Positions 24,968 through 32,781 of a DNA stretch of 50,940 bases are shown here, in pieces. Position 1 is the stretch's first letter. Every line of letters begins with the position of its first letter. The notes beneath the pieces are model-generated. The model searched no databases, was not told the DNA's origin, and saw only the letters and a program-made list of their open reading frames with translations. This stretch comes from Paenibacillus kobensis NBRC 15729 (GTDB lineage Bacteria; Bacillota; Bacilli; Paenibacillales; Paenibacillaceae). The stretch is taken from positions 1 to 50,940 of the forward strand of contig NZ_BILZ01000044.1 in the NCBI RefSeq assembly GCF_004000825.1. The letters run 5' to 3'. The position numbers and the translations under genes were made by a program.

Positions 24968-25882
24968 TTACACGAACGATCTCAGCTGCTCCCGCCACGT
25001 CTCCTCCACTGGGAGCAGCGCAATGCTCTCCTCCGCTTCATACTGCTTCATTTTGCCCAACACGAGCCCATATTCGACACATCCGCAGCCATGTATATAG
25101 TCCATAATCGCAATCTTATGCTCTAATAATTGCGCGGCCGTAATCTCGCCATCGTAATACTTGCGTACAATTGCAGCTTCTTCCGACTGCTGTTCCAACA
25201 AAAACTGCACAGGAAGCGTCAGCTTACGGGCCAGCAGATCATTGCGAGTGCTCCAGCTAGTAATGCCTTTCACGTCATTATAGAGCTGGGCAGAGACGCC
25301 TATTGCTCTGCCGTACTGCTCGACAATATCGTGGTGCTCGTCCGTTACTAGAGCGATACCGACCAGACAAGACGCTGCGATCAGCGACCCCGCTTTGTCC
25401 GCGATCATCTGCAAGCTCTCTTCTTCCGTCAACAGATGATTGAGAATGTCGACATGCTGTCCATTAACTGCTCCTAATATGCCTTGATTTAACGCTTGAA
25501 CAGCAGCCGCTTTACGATCGATCGGGCTTGGAAGCTTCATAAGGACGTCAATCGACAAGGCCTGCAGTCCGATCGCCACGTTTAATGCCAGAGCAGGAGG
25601 GACTTTCGACCAAGGGACGCTGTCATTGTCCTGATCCTGCAAGTCGTCGTAGATATCAAGCGACAAAATCATCAAATCGATGGCAGCCGCCGCGGCCGTC
25701 GCACGCTGTTCATCACCGCCGAACATGGCGCAATGAAGCGCCGCAAGCTGTCCGAAGCTGCTGCCTTCCGTCTGTTTATACTCGACGAATTGTTCTGCGA
25801 GCGACCTTAACTCCGCCTCATGAAAAGCTCTGGAGATACTTGATCTCATTAAATCCACTGCCGGCTGTAACATCGTCGACAT
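24968..25882 (-). CDS. comQ: ComQ-like isoprenyl transferase
   Basis: Polyprenyl-synthetase-fold protein of 304 residues (B. subtilis ComQ is about 300). First Asp-rich motif DDLQD (79-83) within DIYDDLQDQDND binds Mg-prenyl diphosphate. The second motif is reduced to YNDVKG (201-206), as is typical of ComQ rather than of chain-elongating synthases. ComQ prenylates a Trp of ComX and is needed for its maturation. GGAGG lies 12 nt before the ATG, a long spacing, so a start slightly upstream is possible. It is the only intact comQ here and probably serves both ComX peptides. Confidence 0.93.
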   Translation of the reverse strand: MSTMLQPAVDLMRSSISRAFHEAELRSLAEQFVEYKQTEGSSFGQLAALHCAMFGGDEQRATAAAAAIDLMILSLDIYDDLQDQDNDSVPWSKVPPALALNVAIGLQALSIDVLMKLPSPIDRKAAAVQALNQGILGAVNGQHVDILNHLLTEEESLQMIADKAGSLIAASCLVGIALVTDEHHDIVEQYGRAIGVSAQLYNDVKGITSWSTRNDLLARKLTLPVQFLLEQQSEEAAIVRKYYDGEITAAQLLEHKIAIMDYIHGCGCVEYGLVLGKMKQYEAEESIALLPVEETWREQLRSFV

Positions 25883-26005
25883 TCGATGGATGCGCCTCCT
25901 CTGCTAGCTACTAATGAACGAATCTATTAACTCTAATGTACTATAATTCAATGGACCGAGGGAATATGTTTCCATTTAAATGCAATATTGTGTTAATTAT
26001 ATATC

Positions 26006-26038
26006 AAAAAAACCTCCCCCCGACATGTCGGGAGAAGG
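26006..26038 (-). terminator. Terminator of the SpaB_C-like gene
   Basis: Minus strand CCTTCTCCCGAC pairs with GTCGGGGGGAGG (two G-T pairs) and is followed by TTTTTTT, 42 bp after the stop codon. It isolates the SpaB_C-like gene from comQ, so the two are probably separate transcripts. Confidence 0.9.
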
Positions 26039-26079
26039 CCAATTATAATTGCTCATGTATGCAGTTCTACTCAAGACGA

Positions 26080-27057
26080 TTAGTTGTCGATCGTCACTTC
26101 AAAAGCTTCACATAAACGCTGCGCGACTCGAGCCAAATAGTACTCATAGGAAGGCGTCATGCCCAACCGGTTGTTCATCATATGGATATGCGACCATGCG
26201 ATGGAACGGAACGCTTCAAGCCGGTCCGCTTCCTGAATCGCAGGCTGTCCGGTATACGGAACTAGAAGCTTGCCTGCAAGCGCAAGGTCTTCCAGCTTCA
26301 TGCTTGCATCGCTCACCATATGCGACCACACGGCGATGACGTCATCCTGCGGCGTTTCCTCACCGACGAGTGCCGGCATCGACAAGCGGTTAGAGAGGGT
26401 CTCCGCCTCTTCTATCGCTTGCTGATCGTACTGCAGCTTAACGTCCCTTGCATTAAGGAACACACTCCAGTAATCGGCATATGCAGCGAAGAACGAAGAA
26501 AGCTCGTCCTTCTTCACGCCAAAGCGTGAAGCGGTTACAATCATCATGCACAATGCCGGTACCATGCGCTTCGAACGGCTGTCGACCGAGCGGCTAATGA
26601 TGATCGCCGAAGTCTCGCTGGAGCGCTGGAACAATCGCTCGCTGATCGGCATTGCAGCTACGCCGCCATATCTAGCGAATTCCGGTTCATAATCAAATTC
26701 CACCATAGGGGTGAAATCATAATCTAACGCAACGGACGTCTCATGAAGAATGAACGGACTCACTTTGGCGCCTGTCAATTCTTCTTCTTCGCCGGAGCTG
26801 ACTGGCATGCTGCGAAGCATCCGTTCCGCAGCTGCTCTTAATTTCTTCATCGCAAATTCGGTAGGACGGAAGAGTCGTAGACGCAAATGAGCACCGCCAC
26901 CTGAATATCTGGAATAAAACCAGCCGAGAACCTCGCCCTTCTCATGCATTCTCATCACATTCAGCAACAATTTCTCTAACAGAAGATGCTCTTGAATCTT
27001 AGAGCCTCTGCAAAACAAATGGAGCGCTCGCCAGCCATTGTGTCGGCCGTTCATCAT
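26080..27057 (-). CDS. Stand-alone lantibiotic dehydratase C-terminal-like protein
   Basis: Protein of 325 residues resembling the SpaB_C / thiopeptide-type bacteriocin biosynthesis domain. The diagnostic N-terminal stretch WRALHLFCRG...LL..., then WFYSRYSGGGAHLRLRLF (46-63), fits the W.F.RY..GGPH.RLR pattern, followed by the E.ERYGG-like FARYGGVAAM segment. In class I lanthipeptide dehydratases this domain eliminates glutamate; stand-alone relatives include thiopeptide cyclases. No glutamylating LanB N-terminal domain, cyclase or obvious precursor lies here. Beside comQ and downstream of ComA-like half-sites, it may act in the pheromone or a co-regulated peptide pathway. Family moderately sure; role unknown. 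Confidence 0.75.
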   Translation of the reverse strand: MMNGRHNGWRALHLFCRGSKIQEHLLLEKLLLNVMRMHEKGEVLGWFYSRYSGGGAHLRLRLFRPTEFAMKKLRAAAERMLRSMPVSSGEEEELTGAKVSPFILHETSVALDYDFTPMVEFDYEPEFARYGGVAAMPISERLFQRSSETSAIIISRSVDSRSKRMVPALCMMIVTASRFGVKKDELSSFFAAYADYWSVFLNARDVKLQYDQQAIEEAETLSNRLSMPALVGEETPQDDVIAVWSHMVSDASMKLEDLALAGKLLVPYTGQPAIQEADRLEAFRSIAWSHIHMMNNRLGMTPSYEYYLARVAQRLCEAFEVTIDN

Positions 27058-27172
27058 TCATGCATCCCTCTTCCTTCGTCTGATTTGCAGCTCGCAATCG
27101 GCAAGCTATCTTCTAACCCGTTCGTTATTATCGAACCTATTGAAACGCGAACTGTGTTGTCTAATGGAAATC

Positions 27173-27236
27173 ATAATAGATTTCAGGTTAGTTCTCACCG
27201 ACTAGTTGTGCCGCAATTACCACAATTCTGTTGCGC
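27173..27236 (-). promoter_or_regulatory. ComA half-site cluster upstream of the SpaB_C-like gene
   Basis: CCGCAA (27211-27216), CCACAA (27220-27225) and TTGCGC (27231-27236) form a cluster whose minus strand reads CGCAACAGAATTGTGGTA. That is very like CGCAATGAAATTGTGGTA at the comX copy 2 promoter. A TATTAT -10 candidate (27173-27178) lies 32 bp downstream, close to the 34 bp at the comX promoters. The half-site orientation is partly direct rather than inverted, so ComA binding is plausible, not certain. Confidence 0.5.
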
Positions 27237-27312
27237 TTCGCTCCACCTTCATACTGCGTACCTAGTAGCAAAATGATTAGTTAATCGTTGGCTGGAGCCT
27301 ACAATGCCCGTC

Positions 27313-27378
27313 ATTATAAGGTTTCTCACGAATATGCAGCTGATGATGGTTCTCAATGCGGCACCGCAAACGCCGCAA
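27313..27378 (-). promoter_or_regulatory. Second half-site cluster with TATAAT
   Basis: CCGCAA occurs at 27364-27369 and 27373-27378 beside TGCGG (27357-27361), and a perfect minus-strand TATAAT lies at 27313-27318, 37-38 bp away. It may be a further ComA-controlled or overlapping promoter for the SpaB_C-like gene, which starts about 255 bp downstream. The local sequence is GC-rich and the -35 is poor, so confidence is low. Confidence 0.3.
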
Positions 27379-27401
27379 AACCGGCCCCGAAACACGAACA
27401 A

Positions 27402-27422
27402 GAGGCGCCTGCCAGGCGCCTC
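27402..27422 (-). terminator. Hairpin after the Gly-rich protein gene
   Basis: GAGGCGCCT and AGGCGCCTC form a perfect 9-bp stem with a very short loop, 29 bp beyond the stop codon. It is followed on the minus strand by TTGTTCG, so it is a weak terminator or a stabilising hairpin. Confidence 0.6.
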
Positions 27423-27450
27423 CACAATTCGATCAACCTCAACAAATATT

Positions 27451-28482
27451 TTACCGGTTGTCCCCGCCGTACTTCGGTGCTGGCGCTGGTTCCGGCTCAG
27501 GCTGCGGTGCTGGAGCCGGCTGTGGTGCCGGTACCTGTTGCGGTGCTGGAGCCGGCTGTGGAGCCGGTGCCGGTTGCGGTACTGGAGCTGGTTGTGGTGC
27601 CGGCGCCGGTTGCGGTGCTGGTTGCGGCGCTGGCTGCTCTTGCTCTGCGCCTTGCTGGCCGCCTCTTCCCCCGCCGAAGCCTTTGCCTCCTTCTTGACCT
27701 TGGCCTCCTTCACCGCCAAAGCCACGGCCTTCTCCTTGTCCTTGGCCGCCTTCGCCGCCAAAGCCACGGCCTCCTCCTTGACCTTGGCCGCCTTCGCCTC
27801 CAAAGCCGCGGCCTCCTCCTTGTCCTTGACCGCCTTCGCCTCCAAAGCCGCGGCCTCCTCCTTGTCCTTGGCCGCCCTCACCGCCGAAACCGCGGCCTCC
27901 TCCTTGTCCTTGACCGCCTCCGCTGCCAAAGCCGCGGCCTTCTCCTTGTCCTTGGCCGCCTTCACCGCCAATGCCTTTGCCTTCTCCTTGTCCTTGGCCG
28001 CCTCCGCCTCCAATGCCTTGCGCACCGCCGCGGTCTTTAGCTTTAACGCCACCCGTTCCTGTTCCTTTGCCGCCTTTCGTGCCTGTCCCTTTGCCTTGGG
28101 CTGCTTTGCCCGTCGTCTTCAACGTGGAATACGAGTACGTAATCGATTTAAGCGTCCGCCCGTCGACCGCGCCGGTAACCGGCAGTCCGTGCGTCTTCTG
28201 ATAATATTTGACCCCTCTAACTGTTGCATCGTTATACTTTCCGTTAATCGGTCCGGAATAGCTTCCGAGTGATTTCAACATGCCCTGAATAACATACACA
28301 TCCGGCCCGCTTGCCGGCTTGCCGACCGCCTCGCTCGTGCTAGGCCAACTGAATAACAACATCGCCGCCAGAACCGCCGCCGATAAACATTGGACCCCCT
28401 TCATTCTTCTCTTCCGTTTCGGTTTCTGCTGCCCCGTAGCCGCTTGGTGGCGGTTCATCATGCCGTTTAAACACCCTTCCAT
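27451..28482 (-). CDS. Peptidoglycan-binding protein with Gly-rich and Pro-rich tails
   Basis: Secreted or membrane-anchored protein of 343 residues. A basic stretch (KPKRKRR) precedes a hydrophobic signal-like segment (about 32-46). A peptidoglycan_binding_1 domain follows at about 58-115 (VYVIQGMLKSLGSYSGPINGKYNDATVRGVKYYQ region). Then come eight 14-residue repeats of the GGEGGQGQGGGRGF type (about 155-267) and a PAPQ-rich tail ending in PKYGGDNR. The start may instead be internal Met8 or Met27; Met27 with GGAAGAG upstream gives a normal signal peptide. Its gene lies upstream of the SpaB_C-like gene. Probably a wall-associated structural protein. Confidence 0.8.
   Translation of the reverse strand: MEGCLNGMMNRHQAATGQQKPKRKRRMKGVQCLSAAVLAAMLLFSWPSTSEAVGKPASGPDVYVIQGMLKSLGSYSGPINGKYNDATVRGVKYYQKTHGLPVTGAVDGRTLKSITYSYSTLKTTGKAAQGKGTGTKGGKGTGTGGVKAKDRGGAQGIGGGGGQGQGEGKGIGGEGGQGQGEGRGFGSGGGQGQGGGRGFGGEGGQGQGGGRGFGGEGGQGQGGGRGFGGEGGQGQGGGRGFGGEGGQGQGEGRGFGGEGGQGQEGGKGFGGGRGGQQGAEQEQPAPQPAPQPAPAPQPAPVPQPAPAPQPAPAPQQVPAPQPAPAPQPEPEPAPAPKYGGDNR
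27681..28016 (-). repeat. Eight tandem 42-bp coding repeats
   Basis: In-frame 42-bp units encode the GGxGGQGQGxGxGF repeats of the peptidoglycan-binding protein. The central copies are nearly the same, the outer ones more diverged, suggesting unequal recombination or slippage. The array also keeps several other frames open by chance. Confidence 0.85.
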
Positions 28483-28569
28483 AAATTCTTGGTATTGCCG
28501 CTCTTACTATCCCCTAATCCATCGTTTCATTGCGTTCTCTCCATTGGAAATATTCCCTAACCGCATAGC

Positions 28570-28608
28570 AAAAAAGCTTCCCGCACCGCCTTGGTGCCGG
28601 GAAGCTTC
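28570..28608 (-). terminator. Terminator of the PDZ-Lon protease gene
   Basis: AAGCTTCCCG...CGGGAAGCTT-type stem followed on the minus strand by TTTTTT, immediately after the protease stop codon. Confidence 0.88.
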
Positions 28609-28610
28609 TA

Positions 28611-30002
28611 TTAAGATTTAGCGTGATCCTTCAACCACTGCAGCATTTCATCCAATGTCTGAACTGGTACGATTTCCAGTGTATCGCCGGATTCAAGTCC
28701 GGCTCTCGCCTCGCTCTCTTCACTAGCCGGCACGAAGAACAGCTCGGCATCCGTTCTCGCGACCGCATAAGCCTTCTGCCGGACGCCGCCGACCGGTCCG
28801 ACGCTGCCGTCAGGCTCAATGGTACCGGTCCCCGCTATCTTCCGCCCGTGAGAGATGCCGTCCGGCGTCAATTGATCGATGATCGTGAGCGCAAGCATAG
28901 CGCCGTGAGACGGACCGCCGATATGCGCAAAAGGCCGCTCGAACTTGACCTGCCTCGGAATATCGTAATGATACGCCGTCTCGACGGATACGCCGAACAC
29001 AGCCCTCTCTTTACCGTTATCATCTTCAGCGGAACCCGTCGGCACAGCAAGCGACAAGGAATCGCTGCCGCGGACGAGCCCGACCACAATGATGCTGCCC
29101 GGCTTCACGTCACTCATCGCTTCGGTAAGCGATTGAACGTCAAGCGTCGGATGATCGGCAATGGAGACGATACGGTCGCCCGCCTTCAATATACCGCGTG
29201 CAGCCGCTTGCTCCGCTATAGCGTTCACATTCACGCCGTTCGCCTCGGCTCCCCGGCTAAGGCCAAGCTTACCGAGCGCAACCGCTGTTGCGACCGTCTC
29301 TGCTTCCGTCTTCATCGCTACGACTTCCGCATACGCTTCACGCAGCGGCGGTTCGTTCGGCGGCACGGGACTAAGCTCATAAATATTAAGCACGCGCGAC
29401 ATCAGCCAATCCAGCGGGACAGCCCTCCGGTCGAACACGAGAACACCTGTCAGTTGGCCGTTCACATTCCCGCCTTCGACACGTGCATAATGGTTCATGT
29501 TCATCGTTAACCCCGGATAAGTGACGTTATACGAAATCGGCAGCGCCATAACGGCAAGCAGCGCAAGCTGTGCGGCAAGTGCAGTTACGGTCCTCATCGG
29601 CCATCTGCGTCTGCGGTTGCGGTCCGATAATTCGATGACGAACAGATCAATCAGAACGAACAGCCAGTTAACAACCAGCAATCCGATGCCGACCGTCACG
29701 GTCCGTGGGGCCGCTATAATCGCAATCATGGCCGCAATGCCTGATCCAATAACGAATACGCGGGGAATTTTACGAAGAAGCCGTCGCCCCTGCTGATCTT
29801 CACCTTGCCATGCTGCCGCCGCCCCGGCAATCCAAATCAACGCAATAAGCGCAGGCGCATAAAGCAGCCGGTCAATGGTCTCGAGCCAAGTCAGACCGCC
29901 CGGCAAGCGCAGCGGATCCGGAACCCAAATCAACTCGGCCGCCGCGATATACAGGAAAGCGAGCGCAATGCCTGTCCAATACATTTTGAGCGCAGAACGC
30001 AT
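28611..30002 (-). CDS. PDZ-Lon (S16) membrane protease with multi-helix N-terminus
   Basis: Membrane protease of 463 residues. Five or so hydrophobic helices occupy 8-160, followed by a YlbL-type extracytoplasmic region. A PDZ domain lies at about 262-320 (ARGILKAGDRIVSI). The C-terminal Lon-type protease domain carries the catalytic dyad S365 (GGPSHGAM) and K410 (GGVRQKAYAV). Typical YlbL-family PDZ-Lon proteins have one N-terminal helix and about 340 residues, so the extra membrane region is distinctive. It probably cleaves membrane-proximal substrates. No partner gene is evident. Confidence 0.9.
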   Translation of the reverse strand: MRSALKMYWTGIALAFLYIAAAELIWVPDPLRLPGGLTWLETIDRLLYAPALIALIWIAGAAAAWQGEDQQGRRLLRKIPRVFVIGSGIAAMIAIIAAPRTVTVGIGLLVVNWLFVLIDLFVIELSDRNRRRRWPMRTVTALAAQLALLAVMALPISYNVTYPGLTMNMNHYARVEGGNVNGQLTGVLVFDRRAVPLDWLMSRVLNIYELSPVPPNEPPLREAYAEVVAMKTEAETVATAVALGKLGLSRGAEANGVNVNAIAEQAAARGILKAGDRIVSIADHPTLDVQSLTEAMSDVKPGSIIVVGLVRGSDSLSLAVPTGSAEDDNGKERAVFGVSVETAYHYDIPRQVKFERPFAHIGGPSHGAMLALTIIDQLTPDGISHGRKIAGTGTIEPDGSVGPVGGVRQKAYAVARTDAELFFVPASEESEARAGLESGDTLEIVPVQTLDEMLQWLKDHAKS

Positions 30003-30131
30003 GTCATTCCTCCTGGAAGCTATCGCATCCGTACACCGTCCGGACTGAAATACGGCTGATGCGGCAGCAGCTTCATTATAATAAGGTACGATTAGGTTGG
30101 ACCGAATACGCCAATTATACCACTGCCATTA

Positions 30132-30171
30132 CAAAAAAAACGTCTTCCGGCCCAATAGCCGAAAGACGTTT
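30132..30171 (-). terminator. Terminator of the EamA transporter gene
   Basis: ACGTCTT...AAGACGT stem with an inner CGGC/GCCG extension, followed on the minus strand by eight T. Confidence 0.9.
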
Positions 30172-30176
30172 CATGT

Positions 30177-31100
30177 TTATTGCGCCGAAGATTCCGCTGC
30201 GGCCGCTTTGCGCTCTGACGAGATCCAGATTAGTCCCGCTGCCATCACGACACCGCCGCCGATCTGCCAACCTGTAATTTGCTCGTCGAACATAATGTAG
30301 CCCGTAATAACGGCGGCCGCAGGCACCACATAACGGAAGAAGTTCGAGCGGGCAGCACCGACTCGATACATCGCCGCATTCCAAGTAATAAAGGAAATGA
30401 AAGTGCATAGCAGTACGCCGAATGCAACGACGCTGTATTCCGTGCCGGACAGTCCGGTCCAATCGACCTTGCCCCACGATCCGATCGTAATCGGGAACAT
30501 GAACAATGCGCCGAACGTACTGAACCAAGTCGTAACGCGAAGCGCCGAATATTGCTTCATCAGCGGCATGCAGGACAAATTAAACAATGCGCCGATTAAG
30601 CTGATCGAGAATGCCATCAAGTTCCCCTTCATATTATCGGAAGAAAGGCTTAGGCCTTCCCCGCCGCCTAATATGACGAGCGATACGCCTGCAATCGCGA
30701 TAATGCCCCCGACCGCGATCCGGCGCGTGAACGATTCCTTCGTGAATAACGGCGCGAACAAAGCAGCGAAGATCGGCCATGGCGCAACGTTAAGCAGCGA
30801 AGCATTCGCGAGCGTTGTATATTTGATCGAATACATAACCAGTATCTCAAGCAGCGTCACGCCGAACAGCCCGATCAATGCCAGCTTCACAGCAGCGCGC
30901 GGCGAGACGCCGACGCTTCCTTCCTTCAAGTACAACACGAGGAAGAAGAACGGTACTGCGAGTCCGAAGCGCAAAAAGGCGAATAATACCGGATCGAAAG
31001 TGTCCATCGCGAGGCGCGAAACGCCGAAATTGATTCCCCATATGGCAGCTACGCCTGCCAGTCCTGCATAAGCCCATCCCTTGTTAGCCATCTTGTTCAT
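30177..31100 (-). CDS. EamA/DMT-family transporter
   Basis: Ten-helix metabolite transporter of 307 residues made of two EamA repeats (about 10-145 and 155-295). Family features include WGINFGVSRLA near the N-terminus, ANASLLNVAPWPIFAALFAP, and a short Ala-rich cytoplasmic tail. Such proteins export amino acids, nucleobases or other metabolites; the substrate cannot be told. It is monocistronic. A palindrome straddles the region just downstream of its likely -10. Confidence 0.9.
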   Translation of the reverse strand: MNKMANKGWAYAGLAGVAAIWGINFGVSRLAMDTFDPVLFAFLRFGLAVPFFFLVLYLKEGSVGVSPRAAVKLALIGLFGVTLLEILVMYSIKYTTLANASLLNVAPWPIFAALFAPLFTKESFTRRIAVGGIIAIAGVSLVILGGGEGLSLSSDNMKGNLMAFSISLIGALFNLSCMPLMKQYSALRVTTWFSTFGALFMFPITIGSWGKVDWTGLSGTEYSVVAFGVLLCTFISFITWNAAMYRVGAARSNFFRYVVPAAAVITGYIMFDEQITGWQIGGGVVMAAGLIWISSERKAAAAESSAQ

Positions 31101-31125
31101 TCCAGCCTGCTCTCGTTCATATTTA

Positions 31126-31149
31126 TGTACACGCGTACACTACATTATA
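31126..31149 (-). promoter_or_regulatory. EamA gene promoter with operator-like dyad
   Basis: Minus-strand TATAAT (31144-31149) is followed closely by TGTAC-GCGT-GTACA (31126-31139), a dyad with 5-bp arms placed over the presumed transcription start. Position fits a repressor operator. The -35 is poor. Confidence 0.4.
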
Positions 31150-31263
31150 ATAATCTCCGCACAGAACCGTTGTAAAGCGGAGAAATTCGCTAATAACAAG
31201 CTCATTGTTTCACTTTTTCTGACCAATTGACCGCTCAGCACCGGATAGCCCCCCACAAACGCA

Positions 31264-31292
31264 TTGTCCCGAGAGCAAAAGTCCGTTATAGT
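31264..31292 (+). promoter_or_regulatory. Sigma-A promoter of the CNNM/CBS gene
   Basis: TTGTCC (31264-31269) and TATAGT (31287-31292) are separated by 17 bp, about 50 bp upstream of the start codon. Confidence 0.6.
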
Positions 31293-31342
31293 AGTTCAAA
31301 AGAAGAGTTACATTATATAATAAGGGATTGTGATGGAAACAA

Positions 31343-32680
31343 ATGGGCAGTACAGGCTTAAATCTGTTTATGGTAGCAGTATTAATTGTATTAACCGCTT
31401 TCTTCGTAGCAACGGAATTTGCGATTATCCGCATCCGAACAAGCCGCGTCGATCAGTTGGTACAGGAAGGCCGCAGCAACGCACGCGCTGTGCAGCGCGT
31501 CACCAGCAACTTGGACGGTTATCTGTCCGCCTGTCAGCTCGGGATTACGATTACGGCTCTCGGACTTGGCTGGCTCGGCGAACCGACCGTGAAGATGCTA
31601 TTGTTGCCGCTATTCGATACATGGCACCTGAACAGTGAAGCTTCGCATATCGCATCTTTCTTTATCGCATTCATTACGGTTACGTTCCTTCATGTCGTCG
31701 TCGGCGAGCTCGCGCCTAAGACATGGGCGATTCAGAAAGCGGAATTTATCAGCCTTGCGGTTGCCAAGCCTATTATATGGTTCCACAAGGTCATGTATCC
31801 GTTCATCTGGATGCTTAACGGCTCCGCGAATGCGCTCGTCCGCTTGTTCGGACTGAAGCCGGTGAAGGAGCATGAAGAGGCGCACAGCGAGGAAGAAATT
31901 CAAATTATTTTGAACGACAGCTTCCAGAGCGGCAAAATCAACAATACCGAGTACGGTTACGTTAGCCGTATCTTCGCCTTTGACGAAATGCTTGCAAAAG
32001 AAATTATGGTGCCGCGCACCGATATGATTTGTTTATTCTCGAATAAATCGATTGAAGATAATATGGCGGTCATCCGCAAAGAACAATATACCCGCTTCCC
32101 GGTTGCACTCGACAGTAAGGACCAGATCATCGGCATGATCAATACGAAGCAGCTGTTCCTCCAGCATCAAGACGGCGAGCCGCTGAACTTCGACAAGCTG
32201 ATTCGTCCGGTCATGACGGTTCCGGAAGTAATGCCGGTCAAGACGCTCCTTCGCCGAATGCAGCAGGAACGGATGCATATCGCGATTCTGATGGACGAAT
32301 ACGGCGGTACGTCGGGCATGATTACGATCGAGGACATTCTCGAGATTATCGTCGGCGAGATCCGCGACGAATTCGATGCCGACGAACGCAAAGATATCGA
32401 GAAGCTGGCGGACAACTGCTACCTGCTCGATGGTAAAGTGTCGCTTGATGAGCTCGGCCAACTGATTGGCGAAGATATTGGCCACGAGGAAGTCGATACG
32501 ATCGGCGGCTGGCTGTACAACGAAATGGAAGAGCCGAAGGCGAACAACGAGTTCGTGCACGGCAATCTGCAATTCATTATCCGGGAAGTAAGCAAGCACC
32601 GGATTCGTAAGGTCGAGTTGATCGTCCATGGCGGCGAAGCCGAGGAACTGATCGACGAGCGGTTGGAAGAGGTTGTTTAA
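31343..32680 (+). CDS. CNNM/DUF21-CBS-CorC membrane protein (hemolysin-III-like naming)
   Basis: Integral membrane protein of 445 residues with three ordered parts. These are a DUF21/CNNM membrane domain (about 1-190, with [16 protein letters not shown] and GELAPKTWA), two CBS domains (about 205-325, with EIMVPRTDM and [22 protein letters not shown]), and a CorC_HlyC domain (about 345-435). The family is linked to Mg or Co efflux and homeostasis despite old hemolysin annotations. A strong terminator follows. No Mg riboswitch-like leader is visible in the short 5' region. Confidence 0.92.
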   Translation: MGSTGLNLFMVAVLIVLTAFFVATEFAIIRIRTSRVDQLVQEGRSNARAVQRVTSNLDGYLSACQLGITITALGLGWLGEPTVKMLLLPLFDTWHLNSEASHIASFFIAFITVTFLHVVVGELAPKTWAIQKAEFISLAVAKPIIWFHKVMYPFIWMLNGSANALVRLFGLKPVKEHEEAHSEEEIQIILNDSFQSGKINNTEYGYVSRIFAFDEMLAKEIMVPRTDMICLFSNKSIEDNMAVIRKEQYTRFPVALDSKDQIIGMINTKQLFLQHQDGEPLNFDKLIRPVMTVPEVMPVKTLLRRMQQERMHIAILMDEYGGTSGMITIEDILEIIVGEIRDEFDADERKDIEKLADNCYLLDGKVSLDELGQLIGEDIGHEEVDTIGGWLYNEMEEPKANNEFVHGNLQFIIREVSKHRIRKVELIVHGGEAEELIDERLEEVV

Positions 32681-32689
32681 TCGCTACTA

Positions 32690-32733
32690 TAGAGGCTGCT
32701 GCTCTTGATCATCAAGAGTGGCAGCCTCTTTCT
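32690..32733 (+). terminator. Terminator of the CNNM/CBS gene
   Basis: Outer stem GAGGCTGC/GCAGCCTC and inner stem CTCTTGA/TCAAGAG, followed by TTTCT, shortly after the stop codon. Confidence 0.9.
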
Positions 32734-32737
32734 ATGC

Positions 32738-32765
32738 AAAAAAAAGCGACCCGATGACGGGCCGC
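32738..32765 (-). terminator. Terminator of msrAB
   Basis: Minus strand GCGGCCCG pairs with CGGGTCGC (one G-T pair) around TCAT, followed by a T8 run. Confidence 0.88.
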
Positions 32766-32781
32766 CTTCATGGCTTGTTTC

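Noticed and set aside
27217-27252. Eleven-codon minus-strand ORF ending in Trp (ends ATELW), considered as a further ComX-like or precursor peptide
   Set aside because: Far too short, no ribosome site, and its terminal LW codons are simply the TTGTGG ComA half-site.
27681-28016. Regular repeats as a possible CRISPR array
   Set aside because: The units are contiguous 42-bp coding repeats without spacers and lie in frame inside a protein gene.
27249-28052. Long Ala/Lys/Glu-rich open frame on the minus strand (267 codons)
   Set aside because: It is a shifted frame through the 42-bp repeats of the Gly-rich protein. The repeats keep several frames open. It lacks a ribosome site and a plausible protein beyond the repeat.
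27304-28272. Long plus-strand open frames (up to 322 codons) across the same repeats
   Set aside because: Antisense products of the Gly-rich repeat array with low-complexity Leu/Ala/Ser composition and no ribosome site.
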